A stretch of 64,000 nt of DNA, from assembly GCA_021324305.1 (NCBI GenBank), contig JAJPJI010000021.1, forward strand, positions 1 to 64,000, in the 5' to 3' direction. A program made the position numbers and the translations under genes. Shown here in pieces: positions 53,503-63,724 of the stretch. The notes beneath the pieces were generated by a model, which made no database searches, was not told where the DNA came from, and was given only the letters and a program-made list of their open reading frames with translations. The stretch's first letter is position 1; every line of letters starts with the position of its first letter. The stretch comes from Gammaproteobacteria bacterium (GTDB lineage: Bacteria; Pseudomonadota; Gammaproteobacteria; DSM-16500).

Positions 53503-55095
53503 TCAGATTCGCAATCTGGAGACCAGTAATTGTCCGCGGTTGAATATTTCCTTGGTTCCTTCGATTCTTAAAGCCAGGCAAGCTGTCAAATACACACAGC
53601 CGCTGCAGAAGAGAGCGAATGTCAGAAAGCCGAAACGAATTAATAATGACGGGTTATATAACAAGTCAGCAAAATTGACGAATACATACCAGCTAAACGC
53701 GCCGAGCAATGTGCAGGCGAGTGCACAGCGTAACATATGATTCACAAATCTGATGGTATGCAGGTTGTGGGTTCTTGCCATGAGAATATATAGCGCCAGG
53801 AAATTACCGATGGCTGAAATCGTGGTTGAAAATGCTAATCCCCGGTGCCCCAAGCCCGCCTTGAAAATCAGTGTATAATTAAGTAGTACGTTCAATAAAA
53901 CAGAAATCAGGCTGATGATCATGGGTATCCATTTGCGGTTTATGGCATAAAATCCGGGTGAGAGGACCTTGATGCAGGAATATGCCATCAGCCCCGGTGC
54001 GTAGAATTGCAAAGCTAATGCTGTTTGTGTGGTGTCGTTGGCATGAAACTTCCAATGTTCGTAGATAATGCTGATAATTGGATGTGCGTAAAAGTAGAGC
54101 GCCACTGCGGAAGGCATGGTAAGAAAAACAGCAAGCCGCAGCGCGCGCGCTAGCGTTGAACCAAACAATGCATGATCGTGGGTGGTGGCAATCCGTGAAA
54201 TTACCGGCAATGTAATGGTAGCAACCGCGACTCCAAAAACGCCAATCGGGAATTGCATCAGTCGGAAGGCGCTGTTTAACCAGGCAACAGATTCCTTGCC
54301 TATATAGGATGCGAAACCGGAATTGATCAGTACATTGATTTGTACAGCACTTGCTGCAACGACCGCCGGGATTGTCAATATGAGAACATCACGCACACCT
54401 GGGTCACGCCAGCGGAAATCAGGTTTAAATTTAAAACCGACCCGGCGTAAGCTGGGAAATTGTGATACTAACTGTAATAACCCGCCAATTAATGTGCCGA
54501 TTGCAAGACCAGTCAGCGCCTTTTCACCAAAGTGATGATCGAACAGCCAACCGCACAGTATTCCGCCGGCGATGGATCCCAGATTGAAGAAGCTTGACGC
54601 CAGTGCGGGAACGCCAAACACATTTCTGGAATTAAGCATGCCCATGGTAAGCGCAGCAAGAGAAACAAGCAGGATAAACGGGTACATGATCTGGGTTAGG
54701 AAAATAGTGGTCTCAGCATCAGCGGGCGAAAAGCCCGGCGCCAGAATGCCGATCATTTGCTTTGCAAACAGGATGCCAAGAAGACTGACTGCGCTCATTA
54801 GTACGATAGTCAGGGTCATGACTTTCGATGCAAGCGCCCAGGCTGACTCTTCGCCTTCGGTGGCAATTTTCCTGGAAAATATGGTGATAAATGAAATAGA
54901 CAGTGCCCCTTCGGCAAACAAGTCACGGAGCAGATTAGGAGCGCGAAACGCAATCAGGAAGACACCCATAGATGAAGTGCCAAAGAATGAATTAAATAAT
55001 ACTTCGCGAATCAGACCCAGAAAACGGCTAAATAAAACGGCAATGCCGATAATGCCGGTTGCTTTTACATTTAAGGTCTTGTCGCTGCTTTTCAT
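53503..55095 (-). CDS. murJ: Lipid II flippase MurJ (MviN)
   Basis: A 530-aa, 14-helix MOP-superfamily transporter that flips lipid II across the inner membrane for peptidoglycan synthesis. Family features: GIAVLFSRFLGLIREVLFNS at the start, AFRAPNLLRDLFAEGALS with the conserved Arg residues, and WLNSAFRLMQFPIGVFGVA in the middle. Full length and conserved, so it should be the cell's essential copy. No recognisable partner gene adjoins it. Confidence 0.95.
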   Translation of the reverse strand: MKSSDKTLNVKATGIIGIAVLFSRFLGLIREVLFNSFFGTSSMGVFLIAFRAPNLLRDLFAEGALSISFITIFSRKIATEGEESAWALASKVMTLTIVLMSAVSLLGILFAKQMIGILAPGFSPADAETTIFLTQIMYPFILLVSLAALTMGMLNSRNVFGVPALASSFFNLGSIAGGILCGWLFDHHFGEKALTGLAIGTLIGGLLQLVSQFPSLRRVGFKFKPDFRWRDPGVRDVLILTIPAVVAASAVQINVLINSGFASYIGKESVAWLNSAFRLMQFPIGVFGVAVATITLPVISRIATTHDHALFGSTLARALRLAVFLTMPSAVALYFYAHPIISIIYEHWKFHANDTTQTALALQFYAPGLMAYSCIKVLSPGFYAINRKWIPMIISLISVLLNVLLNYTLIFKAGLGHRGLAFSTTISAIGNFLALYILMARTHNLHTIRFVNHMLRCALACTLLGAFSWYVFVNFADLLYNPSLLIRFGFLTFALFCSGCVYLTACLALRIEGTKEIFNRGQLLVSRLRI

Positions 55096-55299
55096 GTGTC
55101 ACGTTCGTGAGAATCAGGAATCATGCATCTTATATGATTTTGGTTCTGGAGTGAATAAAGCAGAAGGAAATACAGAGAGACTGTGCCCCAGATGGCATAG
55201 ATCAAAATAAAAACCATATTAATCAAATTGTTAGGCTTAAAAATATTCTTGAAATATCACCTATACTACAAGTAATGAAATGTAAAATCAGGTGAAACC

Positions 55300-58200
55300 A
55301 TGTCCTTGCCGCGAACAGAGAACTATTCGCCACATGTAATTTATGCTGCAGTCAAGAAAGAAAACAATATCTTGCAACAAATTCAGCCTGCGCAAGATAT
55401 TGATCTGTCATTTAAACCTGAAAGTATAGCTGCCGATGTTGATAAGCTGGCGGGACGCATCAGTCAATTACGCGATGCGGATTTCGACGGATTCATTTTT
55501 GATAATGATGGCCAACGTATGTTGGTAAAATTTCATGATGAAAACATCAGTAAAAAAGCCTTTAAATTGAACCCAATCCATATCCATGAAGCCGAAGTCC
55601 AGGTACTGCGTTATTTGCGCGGGATGCTGCTGGTTGCCAATCATATTCAGAATCAAGACAAAAAATCAGCTTTGCTGGAAAAACTCGATCAGGCATATAA
55701 GATATATCAGAATAAGAGCGCATTAAAACAGTTCAACCCTGCTGATCTGACATTAGAGTTAGCTGATCAGCTAACCCAGGGCCTGGCGCAGACTCTGAAA
55801 CTAGATTATGACGATGCTGCAAAACAATTAACCATGGCAAGAGACCTGGGCATTCTCCTTGAAGACCATCCTTCAATCTGTACGGTTTCAGAAGATGAGA
55901 GCAAAGTCACGATTGAACGCTCTACACCGTATCATATAAGTCAACAGTATTATGAAGACGCAGAATTGTTTGGCGGTAATTTGTCTGAAAAAAGCTGGTT
56001 TAAAAGTGCTAAATCACTGGCTGGGTTGGATGAGGATGCAAGTAATACATGGCTTGATGAATTTTTTAAAGCGAACTTTGACAAGATAAAGGCTAAAGGT
56101 GTGACAGCGCCACCTTCTGCGCGCTGGCTGCCGATTCCTCCTAACAATCAAATCATAGAAATTGATACGGCGTTGCGAACAGAAAAGACCGAGCAAATGC
56201 AATTTTCACATACGGAATTTCTGCGTACCGGGATAGCCATTGCCTATGACATCAGAAAATTACCCAAATACGATGAAGCGGGTAAAAAAAGTGATACATT
56301 TAAGGAACAGCAAAAGATTGCAAAAAAAATATTAAAGGAAATCATTAAAAGCCAATTGGCTATCCGGATTGAGGAATACAAGAAGCTTTATGGGGATATC
56401 CTTCCTGATTTGCAAGCTGAAGATGGGACCTTTAATTTTTATGTGAATTATCAAACCCTGCTTTCTCCTCTTTCCCGTTTGGGTGAAATACATTTCAAGC
56501 ATGTCGATAATAACGCCAGATTTGTAAAGTTAGTCAAGGAAGTTATCAAGGAACTTGATGATGATGCGGAATTTAGAAAAGAGTTAAATCTTCAGGGCGT
56601 AAACCTGAAAATCAGGCATACGAATTCAGCTGTTAACAGAAATGCATATTTAACCAATGAATCCAGCGCAGATAAAGAAATTCGCGTTGAAAAGATAAAC
56701 GAATTCGATGAGCTGAGAAAGGCTGTATTCAAAAAGTTGAATATTCAGGATAGTGAAGGCAGAAAAATTGAGGATTATCGTGACGCAATGTTGAAGAAAG
56801 GATATAGCGTCAGATTTGTTGATGAAGTGATACAGCGGGAACGCGCATCCGAATGCCTAAAGTTATTGCTCGATGATCAGCCGCCATATAATAAGTTGAG
56901 CAGATACCAGCGAAATATCATGATGGCTGCGCTTGAGCATCTTGCCATGGGTAGCCAGTCGTGCACCATTGCAGGCTGCAAGAGCGCACGTGATCGTACC
57001 GGTGTATTCGCTTGCGCAGTCAAGACCATGATGGAAAATCCCAAGGCGATGCGAGACTGGAAGGCTTTGGACAGAGGAATTGTCAAATCATTAAAACAGG
57101 GCCATGCATTTCGATCAATGATTTTTCATAGCGCGATTGTCAAGGTATCGCTGGTGCATAAAAAATTCATGCATAAACTCAATAAAACAACCCAAAAAGA
57201 TATTAAATCTCTCCTGGTATTTTCACGCAAGCTGGACAAGCCTGGCAGCTCGAAACAAGCGGTTACAACGAGACAGGATGAAGCAACTGGCGTTGTTCAT
57301 GGGGGGGGTACTGACAATCCAGAACCGGCAGTGGTCATTTCGCAGCATGACGCAGATCATCTTGTGGCGGCATCGGCAAAATTGATATCCGATAGAAAAA
57401 TTGCTGAAGGAAAAAAATCATGGACGACTGCATTTACAAATTTTCCTAGTAGTTTACAGGGCAATAGTCAATCCATTCAGAGCCTTGATGGTCATCTTGC
57501 CAGACTGCGTGAACAACACCTGAGTTCAAAATCCTATGTCATGATGATTGGCGCCAGCAAGGTAAGGATATATCCGTATCAGAAGGCAAATGTGAATACT
57601 GGCGCGCATGATTTTTTTGCTTTTGGCATAGACAGTGTACGTGGTGCCTTGCAGGTATTGCAGTATAGAGAAATAGACCAGGAACAGCGGCAGGAAATTC
57701 TTAAAAAAATTCAGTCAATTTTGGTCAGGTTTCAGCAAAACGTTCATGCGATTGACATGGCTCATCTTGATGACCTGAAAAAACTTGAGAAGGCGCAGGA
57801 GGAGTACGCCAAATTCAACGGCGTCTTATCCAGTCTGCTCGTTGCAGCGAATTGCTATCCGGATAGCAAGCATGCGATGCAAGGGATAACAGAAGCACGC
57901 GATCTGGTTTGGGCGACAACCAGAATGAATGAAAGCGTATGTACGGTGCGGAATAATGAGGAAGGCGAGTGTGTAGCATTGTCATTTTCTAAACATATGA
58001 CGTTTCCAGCGGCTGACATGGATGATTATACTACTCAGCCATGGTTTCTTGCGCTGCAAAAGAAACATCCCTGGATTGGGAAATTTTATGCTGCACACCC
58101 CGAGGCCCTTGCTGCATCCTCGACACCCATGCAGCGCAGTCTGCCAAATCCAGCCAATGCATGGGACGAAGCAACGATTTTGGTTGGCAAAAATGCTAAC

Positions 58201-59583
58201 GGCAAAGCTGAAGCAAAAGACATCATTACGGGCATACGCATGGGGATCACGTCGCCTTACAAGATAAAAGACAAACAAGAGCGGCAGCGTCTTACAAATC
58301 GAAATCATTTACAGATGGCTACAGATCAGAGGTTGATGGGGTATGCAAAAAAGCATGTTGAGAGATGGAAGGGCTTGCTGCCAGGAGATGTAATAACTAT
58401 TCCCATACTTCACCAGACTCTAGTAGACCCTGGTTCACTGCGGCATATAGGCAAACGATCAGGATCCAATCCAAAAGACATGATCAAACGCAAGCATAAA
58501 GCCAATAAAAAATTGCAGCGATATCTCAAGGGTAAAAAAATCTACTATGATACGTCATCTGGTGCAGTGATTATCAATCCAGACAAAGTTACGGATAAGA
58601 TGGTAAAAATAAATTTTACAGTCAAGGAAACCAATAATGGCGTCAATATCCATGAAAAAATGACTATCAAAACACCGCAGGATGTGTCGGATGCGCATGA
58701 TCTGATCATGATGTCACTTGAAAAAATTCAGCTATTGTTCACTCAGATAGGTCTTAAAGGTAGGTTGTCTGACAAAATTGCCGATCAACGTGATCTTGCG
58801 ATAGTGCAGAACTATCTGGTCAATAACAGTCTTGAGCATCCACAACAAATGAATCTTGAAGAAAAACAGGCCTTAACAAATCTCTGTCAAAAACTGAATG
58901 CAGGCAACTACAAGTTTATAGACGCGGCAACGCAAAAAAATCTGGCACTATTGATGCAGGCTGCGGTCAATCTTTCATCGTTCATGTCCAGGGATATGAG
59001 TACAAACTTTATTGAATTCGTGCATGATGGAGTTGTAAATTTGAATCCACGCACGCCGCCAGCTGATATGAATGACGCAGTATATAAGAGCTGTTACGAA
59101 CGCATAATGGCCGAATTGCTTGGAGTCAGGATGGGTGGATGCAAGAGTGCGCTCGACCGCGAGCAAGAAGTGGCAGAACTCACCAATGCAATGTATAGGC
59201 AATTTCACGCAGAAGGTAAAATCATTGGCTACCATGATACACCTGAATCAAAACAAGAGTTTCTCAACAAATATGTCAATACACAACACAAACATAACAT
59301 GTGTGAAATGATCACCGGCACACCTGGATCGAGTGATGGCGAGACGCGCGGACAAGCTTATCGTCAGGAAACCGATTACGAAAAAAAAGCATCATCCATT
59401 TGTACACAAAGCAGGCATCCTGCTTCCAGCAGTCATACATACGATTCATACATGAATGAGAAAAAACGTTCAGGTTTGCACATGCCAAAATTGTTCAGTA
59501 TGTTCAAGAGCCTGACCCGAAAAACAGAAAATCCTGTTACTGATGATTCTCTTCATTCCCGACATAGTAAGCAAGCCCAATAA
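55300..59583 (+). CDS. 1427-aa protein with two CX5R phosphatase signatures, phosphoinositide-phosphatase effector candidate
   Basis: The ribosome site AGGTGAAACC precedes the ATG. No signal peptide. A CX5R motif, CKSARDRTG, lies at C560-R566, embedded in AALEHLAMGSQ ... AGCKSARDRTGVFACAV. It closely resembles the active site of the SopB/IpgD inositol-phosphate phosphatases (CKSGKDRTG) and of Legionella SidF/SidP-type enzymes. A second motif, GGCKSALDREQEV, lies at C1281-R1287, so the protein may be a tandem of two phosphatase folds of about 650-700 aa. The second has Glu after the Arg where Thr is usual. The C-terminus (about 1360-1427) is polar, Ser- and His-rich. This would act on host phosphoinositides if delivered. 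The repeat-like layout is inferred from motifs only. Confidence 0.72.
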   Translation: MSLPRTENYSPHVIYAAVKKENNILQQIQPAQDIDLSFKPESIAADVDKLAGRISQLRDADFDGFIFDNDGQRMLVKFHDENISKKAFKLNPIHIHEAEVQVLRYLRGMLLVANHIQNQDKKSALLEKLDQAYKIYQNKSALKQFNPADLTLELADQLTQGLAQTLKLDYDDAAKQLTMARDLGILLEDHPSICTVSEDESKVTIERSTPYHISQQYYEDAELFGGNLSEKSWFKSAKSLAGLDEDASNTWLDEFFKANFDKIKAKGVTAPPSARWLPIPPNNQIIEIDTALRTEKTEQMQFSHTEFLRTGIAIAYDIRKLPKYDEAGKKSDTFKEQQKIAKKILKEIIKSQLAIRIEEYKKLYGDILPDLQAEDGTFNFYVNYQTLLSPLSRLGEIHFKHVDNNARFVKLVKEVIKELDDDAEFRKELNLQGVNLKIRHTNSAVNRNAYLTNESSADKEIRVEKINEFDELRKAVFKKLNIQDSEGRKIEDYRDAMLKKGYSVRFVDEVIQRERASECLKLLLDDQPPYNKLSRYQRNIMMAALEHLAMGSQSCTIAGCKSARDRTGVFACAVKTMMENPKAMRDWKALDRGIVKSLKQGHAFRSMIFHSAIVKVSLVHKKFMHKLNKTTQKDIKSLLVFSRKLDKPGSSKQAVTTRQDEATGVVHGGGTDNPEPAVVISQHDADHLVAASAKLISDRKIAEGKKSWTTAFTNFPSSLQGNSQSIQSLDGHLARLREQHLSSKSYVMMIGASKVRIYPYQKANVNTGAHDFFAFGIDSVRGALQVLQYREIDQEQRQEILKKIQSILVRFQQNVHAIDMAHLDDLKKLEKAQEEYAKFNGVLSSLLVAANCYPDSKHAMQGITEARDLVWATTRMNESVCTVRNNEEGECVALSFSKHMTFPAADMDDYTTQPWFLALQKKHPWIGKFYAAHPEALAASSTPMQRSLPNPANAWDEATILVGKNANGKAEAKDIITGIRMGITSPYKIKDKQERQRLTNRNHLQMATDQRLMGYAKKHVERWKGLLPGDVITIPILHQTLVDPGSLRHIGKRSGSNPKDMIKRKHKANKKLQRYLKGKKIYYDTSSGAVIINPDKVTDKMVKINFTVKETNNGVNIHEKMTIKTPQDVSDAHDLIMMSLEKIQLLFTQIGLKGRLSDKIADQRDLAIVQNYLVNNSLEHPQQMNLEEKQALTNLCQKLNAGNYKFIDAATQKNLALLMQAAVNLSSFMSRDMSTNFIEFVHDGVVNLNPRTPPADMNDAVYKSCYERIMAELLGVRMGGCKSALDREQEVAELTNAMYRQFHAEGKIIGYHDTPESKQEFLNKYVNTQHKHNMCEMITGTPGSSDGETRGQAYRQETDYEKKASSICTQSRHPASSSHTYDSYMNEKKRSGLHMPKLFSMFKSLTRKTENPVTDDSLHSRHSKQAQ

Positions 59584-59858
59584 TAAGTCTGCAGGATTCC
59601 GCATATTAAGCAAATGTTCATCTGGATTTGTCATCGCTGGATCGTGCGGTGCTCGGGTGTGGCGATCTGACAAAATTTTTAATCTGTCAGGCAAATTGAG
59701 CTAACCCATAAACCAATAGCAGGCTGCATTTCAAAAAAGTTAATTCAAGTTGAGCAGCTACCTGGTTGATTTATATATATTTATATGCGCATGCCAAGAA
59801 AATCGCCATCCTAACAGTGTTATAATAATGTTAATGCATAACATGAGGATGTGCGCTA

Positions 59859-60902
59859 ATGATGCGAGGAATGGGTTTGGGTGTTGATGATGATGAACGG
59901 ATCGAAGAAATTACCAGGCAAGTTAAGGATGCCATCGCAAATCCACCTGAAGCAACAAGCATGCATAGCGGCGACAATGTCTATAATAATGATATAGATT
60001 GGAATAAAGCGAGTCAGGCGTTTTCACCGCAATGGATTGACTGGGACGCTCGGCGTGGGCCGATTGCATTTGACTCTGAACCATATCAGTTGGAATTTGC
60101 GCTAAATTCCAGTCGCAAACTGGTTGTGCAAAAGGAGTTGACTGGGAAAGGTCATATTGATTTGTCAAATGGCGATAACTGTTTTTGTGCGGGCACATTT
60201 CATTTCAATGGCGACGGCTATCTGACAGCGATACATCTGGACAGTGGACATTATCGTCCATCTGTAGAGCATGGTCGATACCTTATTGCCACATTGATAC
60301 ACAATTTCTATGATTTGGACAGTCCTAGTGGAAAACGCAATCTGACGCATTTTCTCGATAATGTGATCGTGCATGTTTATAATAATCAAACCAGATTATT
60401 TGATGCATGCACAGCAAATGACATCATGACCGGGAGGTATGCCGCCCGTCTCAGGCAGCGTGAAATTGAAGAACAGCAACGACTTGAGAAACTCGATCGC
60501 ATCAATGTGCTGAAATCGCTCGTTGATAATCTGCTTCAATTCAATACCAGTGAGTTTGAAAGACTAAAAAAGCAAAGTCCTGTGACCGGTAAAGATGGTC
60601 ATAAAGCGAAAGTCGCTGCGTTTCAGGCGAATCTTGCCGCATTAGAGGCAATATCCGAAATATTTCACGGACGAAATATTGATGAAGATGTATTAAAAGA
60701 GCGAATCAAGGCGGTGATAACAGATACTAAAAAAGCGGCTGATATGCATACCCATACAAATATAGATGCAATTGTAGGCTTTTTTAAGGGTGGCGAGGTT
60801 CAGTCTGATTCGCAAAAAAATTATGCGAATTTTGTTAAAGCCAATCAGAAATTGATCAATAAGCTTTATGAACCTGTTGCCAATAATGAATTGCGATTCT
60901 GA
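59859..60902 (+). CDS. Uncharacterised 347-aa protein with a SGHYRPS motif
   Basis: I cannot name the family. The start has GAGG upstream. The first half is beta-rich and contains GDGYLTAIHLDSGHYRPS (SGH at 129-131), a strand-turn motif that recurs in several uncharacterised intracellular-bacterium proteins. The second half is a helical coiled coil (QREIEEQQRLEKLDRINVLK; VAAFQANLAALEAIS; VLKERIKAVITDTKKAAD). No signal peptide or membrane segment. It lies 275 bp after the double-CX5R gene on the same strand, so it may be another host-directed protein. Confidence 0.55.
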   Translation: MMRGMGLGVDDDERIEEITRQVKDAIANPPEATSMHSGDNVYNNDIDWNKASQAFSPQWIDWDARRGPIAFDSEPYQLEFALNSSRKLVVQKELTGKGHIDLSNGDNCFCAGTFHFNGDGYLTAIHLDSGHYRPSVEHGRYLIATLIHNFYDLDSPSGKRNLTHFLDNVIVHVYNNQTRLFDACTANDIMTGRYAARLRQREIEEQQRLEKLDRINVLKSLVDNLLQFNTSEFERLKKQSPVTGKDGHKAKVAAFQANLAALEAISEIFHGRNIDEDVLKERIKAVITDTKKAADMHTHTNIDAIVGFFKGGEVQSDSQKNYANFVKANQKLINKLYEPVANNELRF

Positions 60903-61075
60903 GCAGCGGCTGTTAATACGATTAATTATATGAGTGTATATCAATCATTAGAAGGATTTTTGATCTGGGAATCCAAAATGCGCCTAATTTGAACATGTTT
61001 GATTCAGGTTATCCTGTTCATAACTAAAAGTATTATTATATGAATATGGATACTGCAAAAATAAGGAGCTTATAA

Positions 61076-62230
61076 ATGCAGCTGCAAACATTTCAATACA
61101 AGAGCAATGAAGGCTGGTCTGTCAGACAATTTCCAGCGATGGATTCAGAAAACACACTGGTGCTGGTATTCGCAGCTCCGGAATTTATCGATAATCCCGG
61201 TCCGATTCAGGAGCTCATGAAGTTTTATCCACATTCGAAGATTATTGGCTGTTCAAGCGCTGGTGAAATTTCAGGGCAATCGATATGTGATAACAGTATT
61301 TCTGTAGCGGTTGCGAAATTTGAAAAAACACCAATCAGGATTACCAAGACTGAAATCAATTCGAGCGAGGATTCGCACAAGGCAGGAACCGCAATAGCTA
61401 ATCAATTAAATAGTAGCGACTTGCGAGGTATATTTGTTTTGTCAGATGGATTAAAAGTCAATGGTTCCGAACTGGTTAATGGATTAAATACAATTCAGCG
61501 CGGGAATATTGTTATCACGGGCGGGCTGGCAGGCGATGGAAGCCGCTTTAAACAAACATGGTCAGTGTATAATGGCAATATCATCAAAAATAGTGTTATC
61601 GCGGTGGGATTTTATGGCGATCATATTCAGATTGGTCATGGTTCACGCGGCGGTTGGGATATATTTGGTCCGGAAAGACGGGTCACGCGTTCTAAACATA
61701 ATATTCTTTATGAGCTCGATGGCAAACCTGCGCTTGCTCTTTATAAGGAATATCTGGGTGAGAGGGCGTCAGGATTGCCAGCAACAGGCTTGCTCTATCC
61801 GTTGGCCATACGCAAGGATGAAAAAGACGCGCGACAATTAGTGAGAACAATACTGGCAATTGATGAAAATTCACAATCCCTGACATTCGCCGGCGATATC
61901 CCGACAGGCTATCTTGCGCAGTTAATGCGTGCCAATTTTGATCGATTAATCATCGCAGCGGATGAAGCAGGCGAGACAGCAGTAAAAAGAATGATTGGAG
62001 TGGGTGCCGATATCGCCAAGCCGGTTCTTGCAATCGCAATCAGCTGCGTGGGACGTCGGTTGTTATTAGGAGAAAGAACAGAGGAAGAAACCGAGTCTGT
62101 ACTCGAATCATTGCCCCAAAATGCTCAGCAGGTTGGTTTTTACTCCTATGGAGAACTTTCTCCATATACAACCGGTTCTTGTGATTTGCATAATCAGACA
62201 ATGACATTAACAACATTATGTGAAAACTAA
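61076..62230 (+). CDS. FIST-domain sensory protein
   Basis: A 384-aa protein made of FIST_N (about 25-225; KIIGCSSAGEISGQ, GLAGDGSRFKQTWS) and FIST_C (about 225-370; GKPALALYKEYLG, GAFAISCVGRRLLLG-like ISCVGRRLLLGE, YGELSPYTTGSCDLHNQ). FIST proteins are thought to bind small ligands such as amino acids and pass the signal to kinases or cyclases. AAGGAG lies upstream of the start. It is followed 18 bp later by the kinase gene and then the regulator, so the three form a sensory operon. Confidence 0.9.
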   Translation: MQLQTFQYKSNEGWSVRQFPAMDSENTLVLVFAAPEFIDNPGPIQELMKFYPHSKIIGCSSAGEISGQSICDNSISVAVAKFEKTPIRITKTEINSSEDSHKAGTAIANQLNSSDLRGIFVLSDGLKVNGSELVNGLNTIQRGNIVITGGLAGDGSRFKQTWSVYNGNIIKNSVIAVGFYGDHIQIGHGSRGGWDIFGPERRVTRSKHNILYELDGKPALALYKEYLGERASGLPATGLLYPLAIRKDEKDARQLVRTILAIDENSQSLTFAGDIPTGYLAQLMRANFDRLIIAADEAGETAVKRMIGVGADIAKPVLAIAISCVGRRLLLGERTEEETESVLESLPQNAQQVGFYSYGELSPYTTGSCDLHNQTMTLTTLCEN

Positions 62231-62248
62231 TAATGATAAGGGCTTATT

Positions 62249-63724
62249 ATGAACAGTGAGCTGCATAAGGGACTTTATCGGCAATTAGTGCGTGCAAATC
62301 TGAGCGAGGATTCACTGCCAACAGACATTAAAAAATGGCGCGATTTTCTCGACCGCATCAATCGATCCTATCATGATGCTGATCAGGAACGTTATTTATT
62401 GGAACGTTCGATGGAGATATCATCACGTGAAATGCAGGATCTGAATTCAAAGTTGGAGGAAGCTCAAGAGCTGGCATTACTCGGATACTGGTATCACGAT
62501 CGATCCACCGGAGAAAATATCTGGTCGAAAGAATTATACAAAATGTTCAAGCTGGACTTTAGCAAACCTGTGCCTGATATAGATCAAATCTATACAATGG
62601 TGCATGATGAAGATGTCGAAAAAATTAAATACCTGGTTAACAGGGCATTTTTACATGGAGAGAAATATGACACAGAAATACGTATCCGAAGTGTTAACGG
62701 GAATGATGATTATCGCTGGTATCATGTAATTGGCAAACCCAGGCATGAAGATAATAAGCCTATACACCTCTTGACTGGCGTTGCGATGGATATTACAGAA
62801 CGTAAAATTGCTGAACTGGAAGTGGCATCCTTGCAGCAACAGTTAATCAACTCGGCACGGCGTGCTGGTATGGCGGATGTGGCGACATCCATTTTACATA
62901 ATGTTGGCAATGTATTAAACAGCGTTAATGTTTCGATTCATCTTATTAATGAATACATGACGCAGTGTGATTTCAAAAAATTGCTAAATGCTGAAAACAT
63001 GATTGTTGAAAACAGATCCAATATCGAACAATTTCTGAATAATAATGACAAAGGTAAATTAATACCCCAGTATTTAATCAGTTACACTAATAAACTCAAT
63101 GATAATTATAATCGTATGCAGGAAGAATTGAAGAATCTGCATCAGCATGTCGAGCACATAAAAACTATAACGGAAATGCAAAAGTCATTAAGTGGTGTGT
63201 CCGGCGTGTTTGAAAAAATTTATCTGCCTGATGTTATTGATACGGCTTTAAAAATGTGCGGGAATTCGTTTGAAAGCAAAGGCATCACGCTTGTCAAGGA
63301 GTTTGAAGATGCGCTATTTATCACTACAGATAAATCCAAGTTTCTGCAAATAATGGTAAATCTGCTTCAAAATGCTAGGGATTCGTTATATGAGAGAAAT
63401 ATCTCACAAAAGAAAATCATTATATCAATATCACGTATTAATAATGATAGTGTTTCAATACAGGTCAAGGATAATGGTGTCGGTATCGACAAGGATAACC
63501 TGACCAAGATTTTCGCGTTTGGATTTACTACAAAAAAAATGGGCCATGGATTTGGCTTGCATAGCAGTGCGCTGGCTGCAACTGAAATAGGCGGTAAATT
63601 GGAGGCGGCAAGTCCTGGTACTGGTCAAGGTGCAATATTTGCTTTGACATTGCCGATTGTCGCTTCAACAAGGAGGGATAGTCATGAGCATGAACCAGAA
63701 CCTACGGCTTATCGTGATAGATGA
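62249..63724 (+). CDS. PAS-domain sensor histidine kinase
   Basis: A 491-aa soluble kinase. An N-terminal coiled coil (45-75), a PAS domain (about 75-195; LGYWYHDRSTGENIWS, MDITERK), a phosphoacceptor helix with H217 in SILHNVGNVLNS, and an ATPase domain with N box MVNLLQNARDS, G1 DNGVGID, F box FAFGFTTK and G2 GHGFGLH. The ATSILHNVGNVLNSV variant of the H box is shared with kinases often encoded beside FIST proteins. It overlaps the start of the regulator gene by 41 bp. Confidence 0.92.
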   Translation: MNSELHKGLYRQLVRANLSEDSLPTDIKKWRDFLDRINRSYHDADQERYLLERSMEISSREMQDLNSKLEEAQELALLGYWYHDRSTGENIWSKELYKMFKLDFSKPVPDIDQIYTMVHDEDVEKIKYLVNRAFLHGEKYDTEIRIRSVNGNDDYRWYHVIGKPRHEDNKPIHLLTGVAMDITERKIAELEVASLQQQLINSARRAGMADVATSILHNVGNVLNSVNVSIHLINEYMTQCDFKKLLNAENMIVENRSNIEQFLNNNDKGKLIPQYLISYTNKLNDNYNRMQEELKNLHQHVEHIKTITEMQKSLSGVSGVFEKIYLPDVIDTALKMCGNSFESKGITLVKEFEDALFITTDKSKFLQIMVNLLQNARDSLYERNISQKKIIISISRINNDSVSIQVKDNGVGIDKDNLTKIFAFGFTTKKMGHGFGLHSSALAATEIGGKLEAASPGTGQGAIFALTLPIVASTRRDSHEHEPEPTAYRDR

